Shown here in pieces: positions 1-5,400 of a DNA stretch of 9,013 nt (position 1 is the first letter of the stretch; each line of letters starts with the position of its first letter). The notes under the pieces were generated by a model, which saw only the letters and a program-made list of their open reading frames with translations, made no database searches and was not told the DNA's origin. The DNA lies in the NCBI GenBank assembly GCA_003489485.1, contig DNMB01000099.1:1-9013 (forward strand). Direction: 5' to 3'. A program made the translations under genes and the position numbers. This stretch comes from Chitinophagaceae bacterium (GTDB lineage Bacteria > Bacteroidota > Bacteroidia > Chitinophagales > Chitinophagaceae).

Positions 1-185
1 CCAATGCGTACGGTCTCGATTTTGGGAGCAGCGTACCCGCACATATTAAATGCAGGTGCGGTCTTTTGAAATTGAGCGGCTCTTTCCATTTGCTCGTCGC
101 TGGCTCCCAATAAGGGATAGGCGCCGGCAAGGGCCGTGCCGCTCAGTGCGAGTTGTTTCAAGAAATTTCTTCTGGCAGTAGGCAT
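1..185 (-). CDS. Gfo/Idh/MocA-family oxidoreductase, N-terminus only (Tat signal)
   Basis: Only the first 61 codons are in the window; the gene continues beyond base 1. The ATG at 185-183 opens a protein starting MPTARRNFLKQLALSG, which has a twin-arginine signal (R5, R6, then NFLK) and a short hydrophobic Ala/Gly/Leu stretch (about residues 12-28), so export in folded form through the Tat pathway is likely. After a polar linker comes FNMCGYAAPKIETVRIG, the lead-in to the Rossmann nucleotide-binding fold that I recognise from secreted Bacteroidota Gfo/Idh/MocA proteins, including the GH109-like NAD-dependent glycosidases. The catalytic part lies outside, so the substrate (sugar, cyclitol or glycoside) cannot be told. 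It starts 9 bp after the trmD stop, so it may be co-transcribed with trmD, although the functions are unrelated. Family assignment is fairly sure; exact activity is not. Confidence 0.75.
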   Translation of the reverse strand, partial: MPTARRNFLKQLALSGTALAGAYPLLGASDEQMERAAQFQKTAPAFNMCGYAAPKIETVRI

Positions 186-194
186 AGCAAGTAA

Positions 195-872
195 TTAATC
201 ATTTAACATATCGGGTCGGCGAGTTCTTGTACGTTCAAGGGCTTGTTCGTGTCGCCACTCTTCGATGAGTCGGTGATTGCCGCTCAGCAGAATATCCGGC
301 ACCTTCCATCCTCTGAATTCCTCGGGCCTTGTATAGACAGGAGGCGATAGTAATTGATCTTGAAACGAATCGGTCAGGGCCGAGGTCTCATCATTGAGTA
401 CACCGGGAATAAGTCTTCCGATGGCATCGACCACTACTGCAGCGGGTAACTCTCCTCCGCTTAGTACATAATCTCCGATCGAAATTTCGCGGGTTACAAA
501 ATGATCTCTAATGCGCTGATCGATCCCTTTGTAGTGACCACAGATCAGCAGTAACCTTTTTTTAAGCGAGAGCTGATTGGCCATGGGTTGATCGAAGGTC
601 TCTCCGTCGGGGGTTAAGAAAATGATCTCATCGTATGCGCCCTTTGCGCAGAGCGCTTCGATCGCATGGGCCAGCGGTTCACACATCATGACCATGCCTG
701 CGCCACCGCCGTATTGGTAATCGTCTACTTGCCCATACTCATTCACGGCCCATTGTCTGAGCGGATGCACTGCAACGGTAAGCAGTCCTTTTTCTTGCGC
801 CCTTTTCATGATACTGTGCGCAAAAGGACTTTCCAGCAAACCTGGCAAAACGGTCAGGATGTCGATGTGCAT
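195..872 (-). CDS. trmD: tRNA (guanine-37-N1)-methyltransferase TrmD
   Basis: The 225-residue protein matches the usual TrmD length. It transfers methyl from S-adenosylmethionine to G37 of tRNAs with G36G37, which prevents +1 frameshifting. Visible landmarks are the N-terminal [10 protein letters not shown] strand, YGGGAGMVM (54-62), [11 protein letters not shown] (85-95), the knotted SAM site around [10 protein letters not shown] (111-120) and [13 protein letters not shown] (132-144), and D168 in LTDSF, which should be the catalytic Asp (E. coli D169). [10 protein letters not shown] (180-189) and the C-terminal NHRLIEEWR helix (199-207) complete the family pattern. The reading frame is open upstream to 1073, but that extension crosses a terminator and the end of hsp20 and is not TrmD-like, so ATG 872 is the start. 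It is separated from rpsP and rimM, its partners in many bacteria. A TATATTTG promoter box ends only 4 nt before the ATG. Confidence 0.97.
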   Translation of the reverse strand: MHIDILTVLPGLLESPFAHSIMKRAQEKGLLTVAVHPLRQWAVNEYGQVDDYQYGGGAGMVMMCEPLAHAIEALCAKGAYDEIIFLTPDGETFDQPMANQLSLKKRLLLICGHYKGIDQRIRDHFVTREISIGDYVLSGGELPAAVVVDAIGRLIPGVLNDETSALTDSFQDQLLSPPVYTRPEEFRGWKVPDILLSGNHRLIEEWRHEQALERTRTRRPDMLND

Positions 873-876
873 ACAG

Positions 877-884
877 CAAATATA
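877..884 (-). promoter_or_regulatory. Candidate -7 promoter box of trmD
   Basis: On the minus strand the sequence reads TATATTTG then CTGT and the ATG of trmD. TATATTTG fits the Bacteroidota -7 consensus TAnnTTTG exactly. No TTG is present at the expected -33 distance, so this is a half-match. The terminator just upstream (918-944) makes a local promoter for trmD plausible. If used, transcription would begin within a few bases of the ATG. Confidence 0.4.
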
Positions 885-917
885 ACCAGCCGCGGTTGCT
901 CTTGGTGCGGGGGCCAT

Positions 918-944
918 AAAAAAACCCCCGTTGTAGCGGGGGTT
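918..944 (-). terminator. Intrinsic terminator of hsp20
   Basis: On the minus strand, AACCCCCG and CGGGGGTT form a perfect 8-bp stem (944-937 with 930-923) around a 6-nt loop, followed at once by a run of T (seven, overlapping the last two stem bases). It begins 22 bp after the hsp20 stop codon and lies before trmD, so it should end the hsp20 transcript and separate it from trmD. Confidence 0.88.
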
Positions 945-966
945 CGATAAAGCGATCAACCGGCTA

Positions 967-1419
967 TTACGCCACCGGTATGCTATGCGTGTTCTTTGGT
1001 TTTTTGGTAGCTGTTTTAGGGATGGTAATTCGCAGCTCTCCACTCTTGTACTCGGCATCGATCTTTTCGGCATTGCAATCTTCGGGTAAACTAAAGGAGC
1101 GTGACCAACTACTGTAATTGTACTCTCTGCGATTGTAGCGACCGTTTCGCTCTTCTCTTTCTTCTTTTTCTTTTTCGGCCGAGATGGTCAGCATGTCTTC
1201 GGCTGTCTCGACATGAAAGTCTTTTCGGTCCATGCCGGGTGCGGCCAGCGATACGATGTACTCTTTTTCATTCTCACTGACGTTAACGGCCGGAACGTTC
1301 ATTACGCGGGTCAGTCCCAGGTACTCGTCTAGGGGTGTGCTGAGCATGCGATCGATCCAACCGTTTCCAAAAAGGGAGGGAATGGCGCGGCTGGCTTTTT
1401 CTACTAATTGTTTTTCCAT
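967..1419 (-). CDS. Hsp20-family small heat-shock protein (alpha-crystallin domain)
   Basis: This 150-residue protein is an ATP-independent holdase that keeps unfolding cytosolic proteins soluble until ATP-driven chaperones refold them. The N-terminal arm (about 1-42) is followed by the alpha-crystallin domain (about 43-135): [12 protein letters not shown] (43-54), [12 protein letters not shown] (59-70), a charged Glu/Lys/Arg loop (82-99), the SFSLPEDCN strand (108-116), and the family signature A122-x4-G127-x-L129 ending in ITIPK. The tail ends SIPVA, and I147-P148-V149 is an I-x-I/V oligomerisation motif. Length and order are normal. ATG 1419 is the start; as usual for Bacteroidota there is no Shine-Dalgarno sequence. 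It has its own promoter (TTG at 1487, TAGTTTTG at 1464) and terminator, so it is a single-gene unit. A 13-bp palindrome just upstream may be an operator. Confidence 0.95.
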   Translation of the reverse strand: MEKQLVEKASRAIPSLFGNGWIDRMLSTPLDEYLGLTRVMNVPAVNVSENEKEYIVSLAAPGMDRKDFHVETAEDMLTISAEKEKEEREERNGRYNRREYNYSSWSRSFSLPEDCNAEKIDAEYKSGELRITIPKTATKKPKNTHSIPVA

Positions 1420-1456
1420 GGTATTTGATGTTTTGAATGTGGCGATAATGCAGATT

Positions 1457-1487
1457 CAAAACTATACCGCAATGGGGCGGGGCTCAA
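1457..1487 (-). promoter_or_regulatory. Predicted hsp20 promoter (Bacteroidota type)
   Basis: On the minus strand a TTG (1487-1485) is followed after exactly 20 nt by TAGTTTTG (1464-1457), matching the Bacteroidota -33 TTG and -7 TAnnTTTG elements. The predicted transcript start is near 1452, giving a leader of roughly 33 nt before the hsp20 ATG. The spacing equals that of the rpsP promoter. Confidence 0.6.
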
Positions 1488-1497
1488 TGATAGCTTG

Positions 1498-1510
1498 CAG
1501 TGATTCACTG
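1498..1510. promoter_or_regulatory. 13-bp palindrome upstream of the hsp20 promoter, possible operator
   Basis: CAGTGATTCACTG is a perfect inverted repeat with 6-bp arms and one central base. It sits 10 bp upstream of the hsp20 -33 TTG, in the gap between the dipeptidase stop and hsp20. It does not resemble the CIRCE/HrcA site (TTAGCACTC-N9-GAGTGCTAA). It has no T-run, so it is unlikely to be the dipeptidase terminator. A binding role is inference. Confidence 0.3.
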
Positions 1511-1536
1511 ACAAGTATCAATCCGCAGGCAAAACA

Positions 1537-2907
1537 TCAGGCCAGCTCGGCAAAGTGGTGATGAAAGTGAGGGATGGTCTCGATTCCTTTGAAATAGTTT
1601 TCGATATTGTATTTTTCGTTGGGGCTGTGCAAGTTGTCGCTGTCCAGTCCAAATCCCATAAAGACGATCTTGATGCCCAGTTCTTTTTCTAGGATCGAAC
1701 AAATGGGAATGCTTCCACCCCCTCGAACGGGTATGGGCGCTTTGCCAAATGTGGCCTCGACCGCTTTGGCAGCGGCCAGGTATCCTTTGCTGTCGATGGG
1801 CGTCATGTAGGGTTCTCCTCCGTGATGTAACGAAGCCTTTACCTGTACAGAAGGGGGTGCAATAGAAGTAAAGTAGTCCAATAGTTTTTGCGTGATCTTA
1901 TCTGAAGATTGATTGGGAACCAAGCGGGCAGAGATTTTTGCATAGGCTTTAGAGGGCAGTACGGTCTTGGCGCCCTCTCCGGTGTAACCTCCCCAAATAC
2001 CGTTGATCTCGATGGTGGGGCGAATGCCGGTACGCTCGTAGGTGCTGTATCCTTTTTCTCCCCAAAGCTCATTGACACCAAGGTCTTGACTGTATTCTTT
2101 TTCGCTGTAAGGGGCTTTGTTAATGAGGGCTCTTTCTTCCGGGCCGGCTACTACTACATCATCATAAAACCCAGGTATGGTAATATGATTGTTCTCATCA
2201 TGACAACTGGCGATCATCTTGGCCAAAATCGTAATGGGATTGGCTACGGCTCCTCCGTAAATACCGCTGTGCAGATCGCGGTTCGGGCCGGTGACCTCTA
2301 CCTCAATATAACTAAGGCCTCTTACACCTGTATCGAGCGAAGGCGTATCCATGCTTAGCATGGCCGAGTCGCTGATCAAGATCACATCGGCCTTAAGAAG
2401 TTCGCGATGGCGGGCTACAAAGGGACCCAGGTTGGGAGAGCCTACTTCTTCTTCTCCTTCGATCAAAAATTTAATATTGGTGCGAAGTGTATTGGTTTGG
2501 CAAAGGACCTCCAAGGCTTTTACATGCATGTAGAATTGTCCTTTGTCATCGGCAGATCCTCTTGCAAAGACCTTTCCATCTTTTATGACCGGATCGAAGG
2601 GGCCACTATGCCAGAGTTCGAGTGGTTCAGCGGGTTGTACATCGTAGTGACCATACACCAACACAGTAGGAGCCTTTGGGTCCGTGATCTTTTCTCCGTA
2701 CACGACCGGGTAGCCCTCGGTTGGCATGACCTCGGCACGGTCACAGCCGGCCGCCAACAGGCTGCTCTTTACAGCCTCGGCACAGCGGATCATATCTTCT
2801 TTATGCTCCGATTTGGCACTCACAGAGGGGATGCGCAGCAGATCGATCATTTCGTTCAAGAAGCGATCCTTATTTTTTTCTTGGTATTCTTTCCAAAGGG
2901 CAGACAT
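1537..2907 (-). CDS. M20-family metallo-dipeptidase
   Basis: The 456-residue protein is a cytosolic di-zinc peptidase of the carnosinase/CNDP-like M20 branch that hydrolyses dipeptides. It has no signal peptide. Metal and catalytic residues are all visible: H87 and D89 in YGHYDVQP, bridging D120 in RGSADDKG, general base E153 and ligand E154 in EGEEEVGS (150-157), D180 in ISD, and H427 in NLHSPNEKY. The inserted lid/dimerisation domain (about 205-385) includes DLHSGIYGG (211-219), with H213 expected to reach the partner's active site. RGGGSIPI (395-402) is the substrate-carboxylate loop. Length is normal for the family. The true substrate (carnosine-like, Cys-Gly or general dipeptides) cannot be read from sequence. 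ATG 2907 is 59 bp after the dinB stop, with a candidate TATCTTTG promoter box between, so it may be read both alone and from dinB. Confidence 0.93.
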   Translation of the reverse strand: MSALWKEYQEKNKDRFLNEMIDLLRIPSVSAKSEHKEDMIRCAEAVKSSLLAAGCDRAEVMPTEGYPVVYGEKITDPKAPTVLVYGHYDVQPAEPLELWHSGPFDPVIKDGKVFARGSADDKGQFYMHVKALEVLCQTNTLRTNIKFLIEGEEEVGSPNLGPFVARHRELLKADVILISDSAMLSMDTPSLDTGVRGLSYIEVEVTGPNRDLHSGIYGGAVANPITILAKMIASCHDENNHITIPGFYDDVVVAGPEERALINKAPYSEKEYSQDLGVNELWGEKGYSTYERTGIRPTIEINGIWGGYTGEGAKTVLPSKAYAKISARLVPNQSSDKITQKLLDYFTSIAPPSVQVKASLHHGGEPYMTPIDSKGYLAAAKAVEATFGKAPIPVRGGGSIPICSILEKELGIKIVFMGFGLDSDNLHSPNEKYNIENYFKGIETIPHFHHHFAELA

Positions 2908-2943
2908 GGGATGAATTTATGGTCTTAAAAAATAGAGGGTCAG

Positions 2944-2951
2944 CAAAGATA
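2944..2951 (-). promoter_or_regulatory. Candidate -7 promoter box of the M20 dipeptidase
   Basis: TATCTTTG on the minus strand fits TAnnTTTG and lies in the gap between the dinB stop and the dipeptidase ATG, predicting a leader of about 32 nt. I see no TTG at the right distance upstream, so the match is partial. The identical octamer precedes ffh. Confidence 0.4.
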
Positions 2952-2966
2952 CAGAGAAGGAGTTGC

Positions 2967-4139
2967 TCACGTGTCTTTACTGCGCGACTGCGATTGAATG
3001 ATGGCGGCTTTCGTGAGTGCGTCTTTTCCGAATCGGTCATTGATCTCGTCCATCGTTTGATACAGATGCAGTTTCTCGGCTGTTCTTTCAAACAGACTCA
3101 TCTGCAAATTGATCGGTACCAGATGGCTGCATCGTACACCTACCAAACGAACGGGTCGGTTGGGTTGATAAAGTTGTTGAAACAAAACTTTGGCCTTCGC
3201 AGTGATCACATCATCGAGTGCGGTGTAATCGATGGTCTCTTGGCGAGACACCACTTCGAAATTGCTGTACTTGATCTTGACCGTAATGCATCCGGCGAGT
3301 TTTTCTTCGGAACGCACGTCGGCAGCCGTTTCTACGCACAGCGAAACGATCTGCTGTTGCAAATAGACCGGATCGGTATAGTCTTGATCGAAAGTACGTT
3401 CGTGGCTGACTGATTTTTGTTCCCACTCCGTGTGGATCTCGGCGCTACCGATGCCTTGCGCTTTTTCCCAAAGAGATTCGCCCCATTTGCCAACATAAGC
3501 GGTCAGCACCGGCAGCGGTGTGCGCGCAATATCTTCGATGGTGTATAGGCCTTTGCTTTTTAAGAGCGCCGCGGTTTGTTCACCCACTCCGTTGATCTTA
3601 TCGATCGAAAGCGGCCAGAGAAATTCTTTTTCTTGTCCGGGGGCTACTTGTAAAAAGCCATTGGGTTTGGCTTGATTGGTGGCCATTTTAGCAATGAAGC
3701 GGGCCGAGGCCAGTCCGCAAGAAAGCGGTAGACCGGTCTGTTGCGTGATGTGCTTTCGCAGGTCTTGTGCGAACTGGCTGGCCCCGAAGAATCGATCCAT
3801 CCCGGTCAGGTCCACATAAAATTCATCGATGCTCGCTTTTTCGAACAGGGGAACTTTTTCAGCGATCAGGTCGGTGACCCAGCGCGAATATTTTCCGTAT
3901 TGATGTCGGCTTGCATTGGTAACAATGGCCTCTGGACAAAGCTGCAGGGCCCTTTTCATCGGCATGGCCGAGTGGATCCCAAATTTTCTGGCCTCGTAGC
4001 TGCAGGTGGCTACCACGCCTCTCTCTATTGAGCCTACCAGCACCGGCTTGCCTCGCAGTGACGGATTGTTGATGAGTTCTACCGATACAAAAAAAGAATC
4101 CAGGTCAAAATGGGCAATATAGGGTTGAGGGGTGTTCAC
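2967..4139 (-). CDS. dinB: DNA polymerase IV (Y-family translesion polymerase)
   Basis: The 390-residue polymerase copies past damaged template bases without proofreading, in complex with the beta clamp. The palm carries the catalytic carboxylates D12 (HFDLDSFF, 10-17) and D105-E106 (KASIDEF, 101-107); F17 is at the steric-gate position that excludes ribonucleotides. Fingers contain ATCSYEARKFGI (44-55). The thumb helix-hairpin-helix lies at 177-204 (INGVGEQTAALL). The little finger runs from about 243 to 340. Q346-MSLF is a clamp-binding motif (QxxLF), but unlike in E. coli Pol IV it is not at the very end: about 40 residues follow, including INDRFGKDALTKA (366-378). The start is GTG 4139, 2 bp after the rimM stop; no ATG upstream is possible, and the conserved domain begins at residue 7. 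Expression is probably coupled to rimM. I see no LexA-like box. Confidence 0.95.
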   Translation of the reverse strand: MNTPQPYIAHFDLDSFFVSVELINNPSLRGKPVLVGSIERGVVATCSYEARKFGIHSAMPMKRALQLCPEAIVTNASRHQYGKYSRWVTDLIAEKVPLFEKASIDEFYVDLTGMDRFFGASQFAQDLRKHITQQTGLPLSCGLASARFIAKMATNQAKPNGFLQVAPGQEKEFLWPLSIDKINGVGEQTAALLKSKGLYTIEDIARTPLPVLTAYVGKWGESLWEKAQGIGSAEIHTEWEQKSVSHERTFDQDYTDPVYLQQQIVSLCVETAADVRSEEKLAGCITVKIKYSNFEVVSRQETIDYTALDDVITAKAKVLFQQLYQPNRPVRLVGVRCSHLVPINLQMSLFERTAEKLHLYQTMDEINDRFGKDALTKAAIIQSQSRSKDT

Positions 4140-4141
4140 GG

Positions 4142-4672
4142 TCAGCCCAAATAAATATCGAGTAATCCTTCGGGCAGCTGCACCGAAACGGTCTTGGCTT
4201 GATGGTCAATGGCAAGTAGGGTAGATTCATTGAGCGGGATCAACACCTCTTTGCCCTTTAGCAGTATTCTGCAGAGCAGTTGTTGGGGTTGCTCTATGAC
4301 TTCTTCTATGGTCCCAAGTATTTTTTTCGATCCTTCTTCTTCTTCAACGATCTGATAACCCAGTAAGCTGGCCGGGGCCTGTTGGTCGGCATATTGTTTG
4401 AATTGCTCTTCGGGTAGCCAGCAAAGTTTACCCACCAGTTGTTGGGCCTTTTCGCGGGTATCGATCTCTTCTAGTAACAGCAGCGATTCTTTTTCGGTAG
4501 TGCCTTTGGCCTTGCGAATAAAATAGGGAACGAATGAATCTTTTTTTAATTCGAGAAAGAGTGCAGGAAGTTTTTTGAGATCGGTCTTTTTGCCGAGTTC
4601 GTGTTGCAATACCAACTCGCCTTTTAGCCCATGGGCCGCCACTATTTTTCCTAGCTTGAAGTAACTCTTCAT
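4142..4672 (-). CDS. rimM: 16S rRNA processing / 30S maturation factor RimM
   Basis: This 176-residue protein helps assemble the 30S head by binding S19 and assists late 16S rRNA processing. The N-terminal RimM domain opens MKSYFKLGKIVAAHGLKGEL, with the family's GLKGE signature at 15-19. The C-terminal PRC-barrel half contains LLGYQIVEEEEG, VLIPLNE and the closing LPEGLLDIYLG. Length is typical. The frame also allows a TTG three codons upstream (4681), but ATG 4672 places the conserved start correctly and is preferred. It follows rpsP, its usual partner, after 83 bp that include a strong terminator (4703-4729), so it depends either on read-through or on a weak local promoter; the best candidate is an imperfect TTGATTTG in the gap. 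Its TGA is 2 bp before the dinB GTG, which suggests translational coupling. Confidence 0.95.
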   Translation of the reverse strand: MKSYFKLGKIVAAHGLKGELVLQHELGKKTDLKKLPALFLELKKDSFVPYFIRKAKGTTEKESLLLLEEIDTREKAQQLVGKLCWLPEEQFKQYADQQAPASLLGYQIVEEEEGSKKILGTIEEVIEQPQQLLCRILLKGKEVLIPLNESTLLAIDHQAKTVSVQLPEGLLDIYLG

Positions 4673-4702
4673 ACGTTGCAAAGCAAATCAATAACCGGCA
4701 GC

Positions 4703-4729
4703 AAAAAAAATCCCGGCTTGTGCCGGGAT
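4703..4729 (-). terminator. Intrinsic terminator of rpsP
   Basis: On the minus strand, ATCCCGGC and GCCGGGAT form a perfect 8-bp stem (4729-4722 with 4717-4710) with a 4-nt loop, followed by a run of T ending at 4703. It begins 26 bp after the rpsP stop and precedes rimM. It may end most rpsP transcripts while letting some continue into rimM-dinB. Confidence 0.88.
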
Positions 4730-4755
4730 AAGTAACGTTGGAAGTACTGAAAAGA

Positions 4756-5295
4756 TTATGCTTCGGTAGCACCCTCTTCGGCAGGGGCCTCCGCAGCTGG
4801 AGCCTCTTCGGCAGGGGCGGTAGCGGCTTCTTCGGCGGCTTGCGCTGCAGCCAAGCTGGCAGCAACTTTTGCCTGGCGATTGGCGACAGAGGCAGACATG
4901 ATGGCCTGACGCTTCTCAGAACGCTTGCGCTGGGTCTCTTCGTTCTTCTTTTTGATTTGGTTGTCGTGCTCAGCAGTCCACTCGGTGAACTTTTGCATGG
5001 CAGCGGCCTCATCGAATAATCCTAGGGCAACACCTCTGAGCAAATGCTTCAGATACAACACGCCCTTAAAGCTGAGGATACGACGAACCGTATCGGTGGG
5101 GATGGCACCTTTGTTGAGCCACTCCAATGCTTTTTGACGATCCAGCTGAATGGTAGCGGGGATGGTCAGGGGATTGTAGGTTCCTAGTTTCTGGATGAAT
5201 TTTCCATCGCGGGGAGCTCTTGAGTCGGCTACGACGATGAAGTAGAAAGGTCTTTTTTTAGACCCGTGTCTTTGAAGACGGATTTTGGCTGACAT
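4756..5295 (-). CDS. rpsP: 30S ribosomal protein S16 with long acidic C-terminal tail
   Basis: S16 is an early-binding 30S protein that contacts the 5' domain of 16S rRNA. Residues 1 to about 85 are the conserved core: [16 protein letters not shown] (3-18), [14 protein letters not shown] (21-34), LGTYNP (37-42) and the Asp/Lys-rich helix region ending in [12 protein letters not shown] (67-78). Many S16 proteins end soon after. This one is 179 residues long: a charged Lys/Glu/Arg stretch (about 104-130) is followed by an Ala-rich segment and a low-complexity Ala/Pro/Glu tail (about 145-179). Long S16 proteins of this kind are familiar in Bacteroidota, so it is a lineage trait rather than a fusion error; the tail's role is unknown to me. 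ATG 5295 is supported by the standard MSAKIRL start. It has its own promoter and terminator. Confidence 0.96.
   Translation of the reverse strand: MSAKIRLQRHGSKKRPFYFIVVADSRAPRDGKFIQKLGTYNPLTIPATIQLDRQKALEWLNKGAIPTDTVRRILSFKGVLYLKHLLRGVALGLFDEAAAMQKFTEWTAEHDNQIKKKNEETQRKRSEKRQAIMSASVANRQAKVAASLAAAQAAEEAATAPAEEAPAAEAPAEEGATEA
4773..4818. repeat. Short direct repeat inside the rpsP tail
   Basis: A 16-bp sequence, CCTCTTCGGCAGGGGC, occurs at 4773-4788 and again at 4803-4818, exactly 30 bp (10 codons) apart. It encodes the repeated APAEE of the S16 tail. The phase-preserving spacing suggests the tail grew by small in-frame duplications. Confidence 0.75.
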
Positions 5296-5332
5296 AAATA
5301 GAAATTTAACAGCGTTAACAATATGTGTTGTA

Positions 5333-5348
5333 CCCGGTAAAAACCGGG
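5333..5348 (-). promoter_or_regulatory. Hairpin at the predicted 5' end of the rpsP mRNA
   Basis: CCCGGT and ACCGGG (5348-5343 with 5338-5333 on the minus strand) can form a 6-bp stem with a loop of four U. It starts at or next to the transcript start predicted from the rpsP promoter, so it could cap the leader. No T-run follows, so it is not a standard terminator for ffh. The function is a guess: mRNA stability, or control of S16. Confidence 0.35.
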
Positions 5349-5351
5349 GTG

Positions 5352-5382
5352 CAAATATAAGCAGGGGCTACCGGATACGCAA
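5352..5382 (-). promoter_or_regulatory. Predicted rpsP promoter (Bacteroidota type)
   Basis: On the minus strand a TTG (5382-5380) is followed after 20 nt by TATATTTG (5359-5352), an exact TAnnTTTG match. The predicted start near 5347 gives a leader of about 52 nt before the rpsP ATG. It lies wholly in the ffh-rpsP gap, as expected for a strong ribosomal-protein promoter. Confidence 0.62.
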
Positions 5383-5400
5383 GTTTTTTATAAATCGAGG

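Noticed and set aside
873..1073. A 67-codon N-terminal extension of TrmD
   Set aside because: It overlaps the hsp20 3' end and its terminator, has no family similarity, and the canonical TrmD start [10 protein letters not shown] is at 872.
2407..2928. 173-codon open frame on the plus strand
   Set aside because: Antisense shadow of the M20 dipeptidase, with no family resemblance. The same holds for plus-strand frames at 1909-2358 and 2919-3413.
4673..4681. TTG start of RimM three codons upstream
   Set aside because: ATG at 4672 places the conserved N-terminus normally; TTG would add only MQR and is less likely.
4428..5012. 194-codon minus-strand frame across rpsP and rimM
   Set aside because: It is in a different frame over two well-supported genes, rich in Lys/Pro/Leu/Arg from the low-complexity rpsP tail, and crosses the terminator.
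5333..5348. Hairpin as the ffh terminator
   Set aside because: The stem is followed by ACAAC rather than a T-run, so it is not a standard intrinsic terminator.
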